A stretch of DNA of 64,000 bases, from the NCBI RefSeq assembly GCF_029675105.1, contig NZ_JAQQFV010000002.1, forward strand, positions 1 to 64,000, in the 5' to 3' direction. The notes below the pieces were generated by a model, which saw only the letters and a list, made by a program, of their open reading frames with translations, had not been told where the DNA came from and ran no database searches. Position numbers and translations under genes: made by a program. Each line of letters starts with the position of its first letter. The first letter of the stretch is position 1. The DNA is from Nocardia anocheti (GTDB lineage: Bacteria; Actinomycetota; Actinomycetes; Mycobacteriales; Mycobacteriaceae). Shown piece after piece: positions 47,187-56,001 of this stretch.

Positions 47187-48335
47187 CTATCGTTGTACGT
47201 CGCGCAGACCACGGACAGACCGCGTCACCGTGAATTTCTGGTTCCGACCGATCACATCGGTGCGCCCGACCATCCGCTCGACCACGCCGCGATAGTTCAG
47301 GTGCGAGTTGTACACCGTCCACAGCTCCCCGCCGGGGCGCAGCACCCGACCGGTCTCGGCGAACATCTTGATCGCCGATCCGGTGTGCACGGCGGCACCG
47401 ACATGGAACGGCGGATTGCACAGCACCAGGTCGGCGCTGTTGTCGGCGGCCGAGGACATCGCGTCGTCGCGCACCACGGTGACCCGGTCGGCCACGCCGT
47501 TGGCGGCCGCGGTGGCCCGGGCCGAGGCGACGGCGGCCGCGGACTGATCGGTACCCACCACCCGGATGTGCGGACGCGACTTGGCCAGCGCGACGGCGAG
47601 GATGCCGGTGCCACAGCCCAGGTCGATGGCCTCGCGCGCGTCGGGCTTCATCCGGTCGAGGTGTTCGAGCAAGAAGCGGGTGCCGATGTCCAGGCGCGGG
47701 CCGGAGAAGGCGGCGCCGTGGGCCACCACGTCACCGTCGATCTCGATGATGTGCTCGCGCACCGGGAACCGACTCGGGCCGACCGGCAGCGGTTCATTCA
47801 CCACGAGCACCCGCGATTTCTGTCGCCCGCGTCCGGCGCGCACCTGTCCGAAGAACTCGCCGAGCACGCCGTTCATGGCCGGGGTGAGGTATTTGTCGCG
47901 GCCGCCCGCGAAGACCGTCACGTCCTCGGCGGCGTAGCGCGCGATCGACTCGGCGATCTCGGCCAGGCCGGGCAGCATGCGGGGCAGCCGCACCAGGACC
48001 ACGCGGGCGCCGGTGAGCAGGTCGGCGTCGAGCCCATGGGCGGTGTAGCGGTCGGTGAGGCCGAGGTTCTTGGCGTTGCCCGCCAGCGCGGCCTCGCCGG
48101 TGAGCAGATCCTGGTGCACGCGCAGGCCGGTGAGGTCGTGACGGGTGGCCGCGCCCAGGGTGAGCGCGCCGTAGGCGTCGCCGATCACCGCAACCTCGCC
48201 GCTACCCGCCGCCGCCAGGGCGGTGTCGGCGGTGTCGAGGAGCAGGCGGTCGGCGGCGTCGACGGCATAGAGGTTCGGCGCCTCCACGTCGGGAAACCGG
48301 CGCAACCGGGTGAATACGTCCTCGACTCTGTCCAC
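47187..48335 (-). CDS. Class I SAM-dependent methyltransferase, RsmC/RlmG-type
   Basis: 382 residues in two tandem methyltransferase-like halves. The second has the SAM loop DLGCGTG (about 240) and the NPPF catalytic motif used for base-amino methylation; the first half lacks both and is probably the RNA-binding, degenerate domain, as in RsmC and RlmG. 16S or 23S rRNA guanine-N2 methylation is the likely activity; which site cannot be told here. GTG 48335 is the start. Confidence 0.9.
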   Translation of the reverse strand: MDRVEDVFTRLRRFPDVEAPNLYAVDAADRLLLDTADTALAAAGSGEVAVIGDAYGALTLGAATRHDLTGLRVHQDLLTGEAALAGNAKNLGLTDRYTAHGLDADLLTGARVVLVRLPRMLPGLAEIAESIARYAAEDVTVFAGGRDKYLTPAMNGVLGEFFGQVRAGRGRQKSRVLVVNEPLPVGPSRFPVREHIIEIDGDVVAHGAAFSGPRLDIGTRFLLEHLDRMKPDAREAIDLGCGTGILAVALAKSRPHIRVVGTDQSAAAVASARATAAANGVADRVTVVRDDAMSSAADNSADLVLCNPPFHVGAAVHTGSAIKMFAETGRVLRPGGELWTVYNSHLNYRGVVERMVGRTDVIGRNQKFTVTRSVRGLRDVQR

Positions 48336-48735
48336 CCGACAAGTGTGCTAGATCGTTGCCCCACCGTCACATCCGACCCCGATATCGGTCGGTGGGCTTG
48401 CTCACAGGGCAGGGCGCCGATGGAATTCGATGAGCACGAACGGCTTCCATCGATTTGCGACACCCTTGCGGATGGGTGCGAATTGCCGAATGTCACGAAT
48501 CCCGTTGTTCCCCAATGGTTCGACCGCTGTTCACCATGACGCGTCGACGATTCCGAACGCCTCCCACGCGGGCCTACCGCCAGCCCGGCGGGAACCGACC
48601 ATCGAGTACGCGTCACTCCGGCCGTCACCGGAGATGTTCCGGCCCGCGCGGCCCCATCCAGCAAACTCACCGTAGACCGGACACACCGGGCCGTCTTCCC
48701 CCCACGGGAGCCCCCCGCGTGCTTACCATCGGCTC
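48336..48735. other. 400-bp intergenic region
   Basis: Holds the divergent promoters of the methyltransferase and the AMIN-like lipoprotein genes. TACCAT (48724-48729) ends 6 nt before ATG 48736, a leaderless promoter. The part around 48400-48620 is less GC-rich than its surroundings and contains a 39-codon frame from ATG 48420 that I do not consider a supported gene. Confidence 0.6.
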
Positions 48736-49338
48736 ATGCGCAAGGTCGGAGTGTTCGTGCTGGTCGCCGGGATCGCGGCGGCCCTGACCGGCTGCGACAC
48801 CGAGGACGCCCCCGCCGCCACGCCCGCGGTACCCGGCACCTCCACCACCGCCCCGACGAGCACCACCAGCACCTTCGTCGAACGCAGTGGCGAGGCCCCC
48901 ACCGACAGCACCCCCAAATCCGGTCCGGCCTCTCCCGGCGCCGCGCTGACCGTCACCGATATCCGGATCGCCCACGAAGCGGGCTTCGACCGGGTGGTCT
49001 ACACCCTGGGCGGCACCGGAACCCCGGGATGGCAGGTCGCCTACACCGACAGCGCGGTCCAGGACGGCAGCGGACGGCCCGTCGAGGTGGCGGGCGCGTC
49101 GATCCTCGAGGTCCGCATCCTCGGCTCGGCCTACCCGTTCGACTCCGTCGTCCCGCCGTACTCCGGGCCCGATCCGGTGACCGATCCCGCCGCGCCCGCC
49201 ATCACCGGCGTCTACAAGTCGCTGGTCTACGAGGGCGTCACCCAGTCGTTCATCGGCATCGACGCCGGGTCGCCGCCGTTCGCGGTGACCGCGTTGGCCG
49301 ACCCACCGCGCGTGGTCGTCGACATCGCCACCGGGTAG
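48736..49338 (+). CDS. AMIN-like domain lipoprotein
   Basis: 200 residues. Signal peptide with lipobox LTGC, lipidated Cys20, a Thr/Pro/Ser/Ala-rich spacer (21-70), then a beta-rich domain with TVTDIRIAHEAGFDRVVYTLGGTG and PRVVVDIATG, the pattern of AMIN-like domains in actinobacterial exported proteins. These are thought to bind cell-envelope polymers; no catalytic site is visible. Leaderless promoter immediately upstream. Confidence 0.85.
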   Translation: MRKVGVFVLVAGIAAALTGCDTEDAPAATPAVPGTSTTAPTSTTSTFVERSGEAPTDSTPKSGPASPGAALTVTDIRIAHEAGFDRVVYTLGGTGTPGWQVAYTDSAVQDGSGRPVEVAGASILEVRILGSAYPFDSVVPPYSGPDPVTDPAAPAITGVYKSLVYEGVTQSFIGIDAGSPPFAVTALADPPRVVVDIATG

Positions 49339-49391
49339 CACTACCCCTACCGCGTCGGGGTATCTCCGGACCGAGGGCTAGACTGGCCGCC

Positions 49392-49781
49392 GTGCACGAT
49401 CAGCGTTCGCCGTCGCGGGGCCTGGCCAGGGCCCTCGCCGTGCTGATCCTGCTGACCGGCATCGTGGCCATGCACTCGGCCGTCTTCACCACCGCGCACG
49501 CCGAGCATCCGGCACCGGCCCACCACGCCGTCCTCACCGAGGACGCCCCGCCCGTCGACACCGACTGCGGCGCCGCGGGCTGCGCCGAACACGCCGGAAT
49601 CCACGGCTGCGTCTTCGTCCTGGTCGCGCTCCTGGCGGCCCTCACGCTGACCCTGCTCTACCGCCTGGGTGACGGCGCCGCCCTCGTGCGTTCGGCGCTG
49701 CTGATCTGGCGGGGCAGGCGCGAGCGATCACCGCCGTGGACCGTCCTGACCCTGTCCCAACTGGCGATTCTGCGGATCTGA
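49392..49781 (+). CDS. DUF6153-like membrane protein
   Basis: 129 residues: a first helix (about 11-33), a His/Cys-rich extracytoplasmic loop (HPAPAHH, DTDCGAAGCAEHAG), a second helix (75-93) and a tail ending PPWTVLTLSQLAILRI. This layout matches DUF6153, which usually lies next to DUF305 genes, as here. The loop could bind copper or another metal; this is inference. TAGACT (49379-49384) ends 7 nt before GTG 49392, so leaderless. Confidence 0.78.
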   Translation: MHDQRSPSRGLARALAVLILLTGIVAMHSAVFTTAHAEHPAPAHHAVLTEDAPPVDTDCGAAGCAEHAGIHGCVFVLVALLAALTLTLLYRLGDGAALVRSALLIWRGRRERSPPWTVLTLSQLAILRI

Positions 49782-49845
49782 CAGGTCGGCCGTCCCACGG
49801 CCCGCCCTGTTCGTTCCCACACCCGAATCCCCAGGAGGATCACCC

Positions 49846-50442
49846 ATGTCCCTCACCCGTACCCGCGCACTGCTTCTCGTCGTCGCCACCACGGCCCTGT
49901 TCGCCACGGCCTGCGGTGACGACCTCGGCAGCGGCACCCCGACCACGGTCGCCCCGACCACCACCAGCTCCGCCGCGGCCAGCGCCGAATTCAACGACGC
50001 GGACGTCACCTTCCTCCAGATGATGTACCCGCACCACGCGCAGGCCGTCGAGATGGCCCAGCTGGTGCCGAGCCGCACCCAGAACGCGCAGCTCATCGCG
50101 CTGGCAGCGCAGGTCGAACAGGCACAGGCACCGGAGATGGCCCGGATCACCGAGTTGCTCACCGGGTTCGGGAAACCGGCCCCCAGCGCGGGTGGACACG
50201 GCGGTCACGACATGCCCGGCATGATGACCGAGGCCCAGATGAGCGCGCTCGAGGCCGCCCGCGACGCCGAGTTCGATCGGCAGTGGCTGGAACTGATGAT
50301 CGAGCACCACCTGGGCGCGGTCGACATGGCCGAGACCGAGCTCGCGGGCGGAACCAACGCCGAGGCCCGCGCGCTGGCGACGAGCATCGTCGCTGATCAG
50401 CAGGCCGAGATCGACACCATGCGCGGCATGCTCGGCCGGTGA
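49846..50442 (+). CDS. DUF305 lipoprotein
   Basis: 198 residues with lipobox ATAC, lipidated Cys23. The DUF305 domain is clear: FLQMMYPHHAQAVEMAQ, a Met/His-rich GGHGGHDMPGMMTEAQM, and LELMIEHHLGAVDMAE. It is a four-helix, ferritin-like fold whose His and Met residues may bind copper; the function is unproven. An AGGAGG-type ribosome site precedes ATG 49846. It pairs with the DUF6153 gene 64 nt upstream. Confidence 0.92.
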   Translation: MSLTRTRALLLVVATTALFATACGDDLGSGTPTTVAPTTTSSAAASAEFNDADVTFLQMMYPHHAQAVEMAQLVPSRTQNAQLIALAAQVEQAQAPEMARITELLTGFGKPAPSAGGHGGHDMPGMMTEAQMSALEAARDAEFDRQWLELMIEHHLGAVDMAETELAGGTNAEARALATSIVADQQAEIDTMRGMLGR

Positions 50443-50578
50443 CCCACCGACGCGGCGTCGGGGCACGACATCCCGGCGCCGCGTCTCGGTTGGTCATCGA
50501 ATTGGCCCCCGCGAGCTGACGCCACGCCGGTACAGCCAGTACGGTCGAGAGGCACATCCTTGAGGGAGGAGAAGGACC

Positions 50579-51118
50579 ATGCGGGTACTGGAACGAGTGG
50601 GCCTCGGCACCGCGCTCGCGGCGACCGCCACCGGAGTCATCCTGATCGGCGCCTGCTCGACGCAGGTACCGGGCAACCCGGAGGCGAACGTCACCGAGCT
50701 CGCCCAGTACACCTCCGAGGTGGCGGCGTCCTCGGCGGCGGCGGCATCGTCGAAGGCGGCCCAGATCCAGGCGGCCAACGACACCGCCTGCGACGGCCTG
50801 CGCGCGGCCAACAAGAGCTCGGTCGCCTCCTTCAACGCCTATATCGACGCCAGCAACAACCGGGCGCCCGACACCGACACCAAGGCCACCGAGGCGGTCA
50901 CCACCCTGCGCAACAACGCCAAGGACCTCGACCGCAAGCTGACCCCCGACGTGATCTCGGATCTGTCGGGCCCGCTGGGCATCTACCGCGACCAGACCAA
51001 CACCCTGGCCGACACTCTCGACCGCCGCGCCCCCACCGACGAACTCAACGGCGTGATCGACACCTTCAACGCGTCCAAGGACGACGCCATCGAGGTCTGC
51101 CAGCCGTACGGCAGCTGA
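50579..51118 (+). CDS. Hypothetical lipoprotein
   Basis: 179 residues. Lipobox LIGAC, lipidated Cys26, then a helical, Ala/Ser/Asp-rich domain with two further cysteines (NDTACDGL and EVCQPYG) that could form a disulfide. Long helices suggest a coiled or four-helix extracytoplasmic domain. A strong GGGAGGAGAAGGA ribosome site precedes ATG 50579. No named family recognised. Confidence 0.8.
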   Translation: MRVLERVGLGTALAATATGVILIGACSTQVPGNPEANVTELAQYTSEVAASSAAAASSKAAQIQAANDTACDGLRAANKSSVASFNAYIDASNNRAPDTDTKATEAVTTLRNNAKDLDRKLTPDVISDLSGPLGIYRDQTNTLADTLDRRAPTDELNGVIDTFNASKDDAIEVCQPYGS

Positions 51119-51131
51119 GGCCGCGTAACAA

Positions 51132-51177
51132 GAACGTGACCGTTCACGATTCCCTCCCGGAGACTTCAACGGGAGGG
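51132..51177 (+). promoter_or_regulatory. Inverted repeats and ribosome-site hairpin before the serine hydrolase gene
   Basis: GAACG-n4-CGTTC (51132-51145) and the overlapping CGTGA-n4-TCACG (51135-51148) look like an operator. Just downstream, CCCTCCCG (51152-51159) pairs perfectly with CGGGAGGG (51170-51177) across a 10-nt loop. The right arm is the ribosome site of the gene starting at GTG 51182, so the stem could block translation; it could also end the upstream transcript. Confidence 0.55.
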
Positions 51178-51181
51178 TTTC

Positions 51182-52513
51182 GTGTACGGCTATCTGAAAC
51201 ATGTTGTGGCAGCGGCGGTCACCGCGCTGGCGCTCACCTCGGGAGTGCTGCTGCCCGGCACGGCGCAGGCCGACCCGACCAGCCCGGCACGGTGCGAGGT
51301 GAGCTCGGGACGCTCCCCGCAGACCTCGACGCCCGCCGCGGTCGGGCTCGACCCGGACGGCGTCGCCGCGGCGATGGACCTGGCGATCGACCCCACGCGC
51401 TTCAACATCCAGCTCTACCGCAACAACTGCCTGATCGCGGGCAGCCCCACCAACGCCGAATCCGGTGGGGTGGCGTGGAACCTGTGGAGCGGCACCAAGA
51501 GCGTGGTGGCGCTGGTGGCCGGGCTCGCCGTCGACGAGGGCCTGCTGAAGATCGACGAACCGATCGGCACCTACCTGCCCGCCGGTCTCGGTGACGACGC
51601 GCACCGCGCGATCACCGTGCGCAATCTGCTCACCGAGTCCTCCGGGATGGAGGTGGCCGTGGCCGCCGAGGGCGCGACCGGGCTGGCCCAGCTCGACCCC
51701 AATGTCGTGGCCCAGGCCCTGGCCATGCCGATCGAACGTCCGCAGGGCACCATGTTCCGCTACAGCCAGCGCGCGGTGGACCTGCTGGTCTACGTGATCC
51801 AGCAGTCCGTCGGCGAGGACTTCCAGAGCTTCGCCCAGCGCGAACTGTTCGACCCGCTTGGCATCGCGCGCACGGACTACTACTGGGCCCGCGACCGCGC
51901 CGGGAACACCTACGGCCACGCGCATCTGGTGCTGCCTCCCGACGACTTCGCCAAACTCGGTCTGCTGGTGGGCAATCGGGGCAGCTGGAACGACCGGCAG
52001 GTGATCTCCGCGGACTACATGCGCCAGGCGCTCTCGCCCTCGGCGAGCATGCCGTGCTACGGCTTCCTGTTCGTCATCAACGGCGAGCCGTGCCGCCTGG
52101 AGTTCCCCGGCCTGCCGCTGGACGCGGTGAAGATGTCGGGCATGCTGCGCAACGACAGCTACATCGTGCCCAGCCTCGGACTCGTGCTGAACTGGACCGG
52201 CATCGCGACCCCCGGCGCGTCCTCGAACTACACCCACAGCGTGATGCGCGCGCTGATCAATTCCTTCCGCGACCCGGTGCTGCCGGACCCCGGTGAGTAC
52301 CAGCAGGCCCCGGATGTGAGCGTCACCGATCCGATGATCGCGCGCCCCGACGCCTTCTTCGGCACCCTCGGCGTGGGCCCCTACGCCTACCCCGGCTGCA
52401 ACTTCCTGGACTGCCTGGGCGAGACCCCCAAGGCCCCGTTCGCCGACGCGCCCCCCGGATGCCTCATCCTGGGGTGTATCGGCACCGATCCGCGCACGCC
52501 CGGCATCCGCTGA
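51182..52513 (+). CDS. Secreted serine hydrolase, class C beta-lactamase-like
   Basis: 443 residues. A signal peptide ends near TAQA (residue 30). The SxxK nucleophile/base is Ser103-Lys106 (WSGTKS), and YSQ (in FRYSQRAVDLL) stands in for the usual YxN. These match the EstB/beta-lactamase-C superfamily, which includes esterases and D-amino-acid peptidases; real beta-lactamase activity is unlikely. The C-terminal tail has four cysteines (GCNFLDCLG, GCLILGCIG). Expression may be limited by a hairpin over its ribosome site. Confidence 0.9.
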   Translation: MYGYLKHVVAAAVTALALTSGVLLPGTAQADPTSPARCEVSSGRSPQTSTPAAVGLDPDGVAAAMDLAIDPTRFNIQLYRNNCLIAGSPTNAESGGVAWNLWSGTKSVVALVAGLAVDEGLLKIDEPIGTYLPAGLGDDAHRAITVRNLLTESSGMEVAVAAEGATGLAQLDPNVVAQALAMPIERPQGTMFRYSQRAVDLLVYVIQQSVGEDFQSFAQRELFDPLGIARTDYYWARDRAGNTYGHAHLVLPPDDFAKLGLLVGNRGSWNDRQVISADYMRQALSPSASMPCYGFLFVINGEPCRLEFPGLPLDAVKMSGMLRNDSYIVPSLGLVLNWTGIATPGASSNYTHSVMRALINSFRDPVLPDPGEYQQAPDVSVTDPMIARPDAFFGTLGVGPYAYPGCNFLDCLGETPKAPFADAPPGCLILGCIGTDPRTPGIR

Positions 52514-52543
52514 CGGGCCCTGGGCGGGCGGGCGCCGGTCGCG

Positions 52544-52573
52544 TATTCTGAACCGGCCGGACATGACCAGTCA
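52544..52573. promoter_or_regulatory. Promoter region and candidate operator of the GntR gene
   Basis: TATTCT (52544-52549) is a plausible -10. TGAC-ca-GTCA (52564-52573) is a palindrome of the size used by HutC-type GntR regulators and lies between that -10 and the start codon, suggesting autoregulation. Confidence 0.4.
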
Positions 52574-52609
52574 GTACCGGCATGCCGATCAGGGGAAGGA
52601 GCCGCCCCC

Positions 52610-53347
52610 ATGCCCGCACCGCTGCGCGACAGCGCGGTGCCCAAGCACGAGCAACTGCGCGCGATCCTGCTGCAGAAGTGCACGCGGGAGCTCCAGCCGG
52701 GCGACCTGATGACCAGCGAACGCAATCTCATGCAGGACTACGGCGTCAGCCGGATCACGGTGCGTGAGGCGATCGGTCAGCTGGTCAACGAGGGTTATCT
52801 GGTGCGGGTGCGCGGCAAGGGCACCTTCGTCGCGCACCGACCGGTGCAGTCGCGGCTGCACCTGGCCTCGTTCACCGAGGAGATGCGCGCGCTGGGTCAC
52901 CACCCCACCACGCTGGTGCTCGTCGCCGAGGAGGACATCGCCCCCGAGGCCACCGCCCGCGCGCTGCGGCTGCCGCAGGGCGCGCGCGCCTATCACGTGC
53001 GCAGACTGCGGCTGGCCGACGAGGACCCGGTCAGCGTGGACGACGCCTGGTTCAATCCCGAACTCGTCCCCGGCCTGATCGCGCACGACCTGACCGGTTC
53101 GATCTACCGGACCACCGCCGAGCGCTACGGCCGACCGATCGAGCGCGCGGTGCAGACCGTCGACGCCCAGGGCGCCGAGTCCGGGGTCGCGGCGCTGCTC
53201 GGCGTCAAGAAGGGTTCCCCCGTCCTGCATTTCGACCGGGTGTCCTTCAGCGCGGAGGTGCCGATCGAGCACACGCACAGCTGGTACCGGTCGGATCGGT
53301 ACCGGGTGCAGATGGAAGTGGGGCAGCGCGGGTCCGCGTCGACCTAG
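52610..53347 (+). CDS. GntR-family regulator, HutC subfamily (UTRA domain)
   Basis: 245 residues. The winged helix-turn-helix (about 12-78) includes TSERNLMQDYGVSRITVREAIGQLVNEGYLVRVRGKGTFV; the UTRA ligand domain (about 95-235) includes LVLVAEEDIAPEATARAL and HTHSWYRSDRYR. Relatives sense phosphosugars, amino acids or similar small ligands. No sugar or amino-sugar genes adjoin it, so targets are unknown. The start is ATG 52610 after GGGGAAGGAG. Confidence 0.93.
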   Translation: MPAPLRDSAVPKHEQLRAILLQKCTRELQPGDLMTSERNLMQDYGVSRITVREAIGQLVNEGYLVRVRGKGTFVAHRPVQSRLHLASFTEEMRALGHHPTTLVLVAEEDIAPEATARALRLPQGARAYHVRRLRLADEDPVSVDDAWFNPELVPGLIAHDLTGSIYRTTAERYGRPIERAVQTVDAQGAESGVAALLGVKKGSPVLHFDRVSFSAEVPIEHTHSWYRSDRYRVQMEVGQRGSAST

Positions 53348-53433
53348 TCCGACCAGGTCGATCTGGTGTGAAATCCACATATTTCAGTTACCGTCTGGGT
53401 GCTATCACAGCGAAGTGCTCGGAGGTATCACCC

Positions 53434-53727
53434 GTGTCCGTATCCACATCCCTCACCCGGGCGGGCGTGCTGACCACGCTCGCCGCGGCCGCCCTGCTCG
53501 CCACCGGCGGCGCCGCCCATGCCGCAGGCGGCGCCGATTGGGACCTCTTCCCGTCCGGTTCGGTCGAAGTCGGCCCGCCGACCGGCAGCGGCGCCGGGTC
53601 GGTCGACGCCGACCTGGGCAGCAGCACCGGCTCCTTCGACGCCGACCTCGGCTCGGGCGCGCCCCGCCCCAACACCGGCTCCGGCCTGCTGCCCTGGTTC
53701 CTGCCGATCCCCGGCTCGGCGGGCTGA
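53434..53727 (+). CDS. Small secreted protein, hypothetical
   Basis: 97 residues. A signal peptide (about 1-31, AHA|AGG) is followed by a Gly/Ser/Asp/Pro-rich mature part with two DADLGS repeats and a hydrophobic LLPWFLPIPGSAG end. GGAGGT (53421-53426) lies 7 nt before GTG 53434, which fixes the start; the frame is open upstream to 53368. No family recognised; such small low-complexity exported proteins are common in Nocardia relatives. Confidence 0.77.
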   Translation: MSVSTSLTRAGVLTTLAAAALLATGGAAHAAGGADWDLFPSGSVEVGPPTGSGAGSVDADLGSSTGSFDADLGSGAPRPNTGSGLLPWFLPIPGSAG

Positions 53728-53768
53728 GCCACGGTCCGGCGCGCCCACTCCCGGCGCGCCGGAACCCC

Positions 53769-55352
53769 TCAGATGATGGTGCCCACGTCGGTGCGGACCA
53801 GATTGTCCAGCGCCCGCTCGGCGACGGCGGCGATCGTCATCGACGGATTGCAGGCGGCGGTATTGCCCGGCATGAGCGCCCCGTCGAGCACATAGAGCCC
53901 GCGCTGACCGAGCACGCGTCCGTCCAGATCGCACACGGTGCCCATGTTCGCCCCACCCAGCGGATGCCAGGTCGACGGGAAGGCGAGATTGGTGTCCAGG
54001 AGCGTGCTGCCCGGTCCGGCGATGCGCCGCACGGCGGGGTCGATATGGCCCTCCTGGATGACCCGGTCGCCGTCACCGGGCCAACGCAGGGTCGCGGTGT
54101 CGCTGCCCGATTCGTAGACGAACTCGCCGCGCCCGTCGCTGACGCCGTAGCCGACGAGCATGGTCGACCCCGCGTCCAGCGACACCGGCGGAATCGACGC
54201 CTGGATGACGGTGAACGCGTGCTGCGGATCGTCCCAGTTCTTGCTGCCGTACACCACCGGCCCGCCCTGGGCCGCACCGAATCCGGCGGCCGGGTCGTGC
54301 CACACGTAGATGCGGTCGGCATTGGTGCCCCAGCCTCGGCCGAGTTCGTCGGGCAGGTCGGTGATCTGACCCCTGGCCGCCGCCCGCACCAGCAGCCGGG
54401 TGGTGTTGAGGCTGCCCGCGGCCAGCACCAAGGTGCCGGTGGTGATGATCTTGGTCTCCTGGACGGTGCCGGTGAGGTCGACCCGGTCGACGTGCACCAC
54501 CCAGCGGCCGTCGGCGGCGCGTTCCAGCTCGGTCACCTCGTGCAGCGTCTGCACCTCGACGAGCCCGGTCGCCTCGGCGGCGGCCACATAGGTGACGTCG
54601 ACGGAGTGCTTGCCGCCGTTGTTCACCCCCATCGCCCCGTCCCCGTTGGTGTAGGACGGCGCCATCTCCCCGCGCAGTTCCGCCAGCGCGTAGTTCCAGT
54701 CGATCGGCATCGGAATCTTCGACAGCGGATACCCCTCGGCCCGCACCCGATCGGCGAAAATCCTCGCCGCCGCGTAGTTCTCGGTCTCGATGAGTTCATC
54801 GGGAGCGGTCGCCAGGCCGAGCATGCGCGCCACGCGCGGATAGTGCACCCGGTCCATCAGCCCCCAGTCCAGCCCGGCCGGGAAGTGCGCCTCGAACACC
54901 TCGCGCGTGGGTTGCAGCGACATGCCCTGGTAGATCAGCGATCCGCCGCCGAGTCCCGCCGCGCACAGCGCCGTCATGCCCGCGCCCGGAACCGCCTCCA
55001 CCAGACCGGTATACGGTTCGAACAGCATCGGCCGACCGAACAGCATCGGATCGGAACGATGCCAGAGGATGCGCTTGTCTGGCTGGGTGGCGTGCGGGAA
55101 GGTCTGCGCGTTCGGCCCGGTGGCCCAACGCCTTCCGCGTTCGAGCAGCAGCACCGGCACGCCCGCTTCCGCCAGCCGCAGGGCGGTGACCCCGCCCCCG
55201 AAGCCGGACCCGATCACCACCACGCGCCGGTCCTCGCGGGTGAGTGGGACGACGCCCGTGCGCGGACGGGCACCGGCACGCGGGCTGACGGCCAGGCCCA
55301 GGCCCAGCGCGGCGGCACCGGTCAGCAGTGACCGGCGAGTGAATGTCGACAT
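53769..55352 (-). CDS. GMC-type oxidase, cholesterol-oxidase-like, Tat-exported
   Basis: 527 residues. A twin-arginine signal (TRRSLLTGAAALGLGLA) precedes a mature enzyme with the FAD motif VVIGSGFGGGVTALRLAEAG. The order of motifs tracks Streptomyces/Brevibacterium cholesterol oxidase: GLGGGSLIYQGM, NNGGKHSVDVTYVAAA, GAGSL-type AAGSLNTTRLLVRA, active-site His in TWHPLGGAN, and Asn in AACNPSMTI. It would oxidise a 3-hydroxysteroid or similar alcohol with O2 outside the membrane; the exact substrate is inferred. It is the last gene of an operon with DUF305 and LVIVD-repeat proteins. Confidence 0.9.
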   Translation of the reverse strand: MSTFTRRSLLTGAAALGLGLAVSPRAGARPRTGVVPLTREDRRVVVIGSGFGGGVTALRLAEAGVPVLLLERGRRWATGPNAQTFPHATQPDKRILWHRSDPMLFGRPMLFEPYTGLVEAVPGAGMTALCAAGLGGGSLIYQGMSLQPTREVFEAHFPAGLDWGLMDRVHYPRVARMLGLATAPDELIETENYAAARIFADRVRAEGYPLSKIPMPIDWNYALAELRGEMAPSYTNGDGAMGVNNGGKHSVDVTYVAAAEATGLVEVQTLHEVTELERAADGRWVVHVDRVDLTGTVQETKIITTGTLVLAAGSLNTTRLLVRAAARGQITDLPDELGRGWGTNADRIYVWHDPAAGFGAAQGGPVVYGSKNWDDPQHAFTVIQASIPPVSLDAGSTMLVGYGVSDGRGEFVYESGSDTATLRWPGDGDRVIQEGHIDPAVRRIAGPGSTLLDTNLAFPSTWHPLGGANMGTVCDLDGRVLGQRGLYVLDGALMPGNTAACNPSMTIAAVAERALDNLVRTDVGTII

Positions 55353-55401
55353 GGCACAACAACCTTCATCAGGGAACGGGCCAGCGGCCCAGTGGTTTCG
55401 A

Positions 55402-56001
55402 TCAGCTCGCGCGCTGGGCGAGCAACATTCCGAGCAGTCCGGCCTCGCGGCCCTGGCCGGTGATCATGTCGCGGGCGGCCCGCTTCACCTCACCGTCGAC
55501 CAGCAGACCGTCCGCGGCGGCGGCCATCCGCAACCCGCCGTAGTGGTGGCGTTGCATGAGGCGCAGGAACGGCACCTCGGCGGCGGTACCGCGCGCGGCG
55601 GACAACTCGTCGAGTTCGGCGGCGGTCGCCATGCCCGTGTCGTGCGACTCGGGCGCGTGGTGGGCCGAGGGCATCCACGACATGGGCGCGGCATTGGTCA
55701 CCGGCGCGTCGGCCAGGCGCAGCCAGCCCAGCAGCATGCCCAGTTCGGTGCGCTGCGCGTCGGCGATCTGGGTCGCCAGTGCCAGCACGCCCGGCCCGGC
55801 GTCGGGGTCGAGACGCTGGACCAGCACGAGGGCCTGACTGTGGTGGGCCACCATGTCCTGGACGAAGCCGATCTCGGTCTGGGTCAGCACCGGCGCGGGC
55901 GCGGCGGTGGAGATCAGCGGCCGCAGCGCCGCGCCCATGGCGAGCAGTAGCACGGCCAGCGCGGCCTGCGCGAGCAGCCGGAACACGCGGGGCGCCTTCA
56001 T
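55402..56001 (-). CDS. DUF305 membrane-anchored protein
   Basis: 199 residues with an N-terminal anchor (about 5-28). DUF305 landmarks: FVQDMVAHHSQALVLVQRL and FLRLMQRHHYGGLRMA, with a Met/His-rich middle. Ferritin-like four-helix fold; metal binding is suspected for the family. ATG 56001 lies inside the stop of the upstream LVIVD gene (ATGA overlap). It is a second DUF305 copy, distinct from the lipoprotein at 49846, and is tied to the oxidase operon. Confidence 0.9.
   Translation of the reverse strand: MKAPRVFRLLAQAALAVLLLAMGAALRPLISTAAPAPVLTQTEIGFVQDMVAHHSQALVLVQRLDPDAGPGVLALATQIADAQRTELGMLLGWLRLADAPVTNAAPMSWMPSAHHAPESHDTGMATAAELDELSAARGTAAEVPFLRLMQRHHYGGLRMAAAADGLLVDGEVKRAARDMITGQGREAGLLGMLLAQRAS

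Noticed and set aside
48420..48539. 39-codon frame in the 400-bp gap
   Set aside because: Codon usage is not typical, there is no ribosome site or leaderless -10, and no recognisable feature.
50159..52564. Minus-strand open frame of about 800 codons opposite the lipoprotein and serine hydrolase genes
   Set aside because: No family motif, shadow composition, and strong coding evidence on the plus strand.
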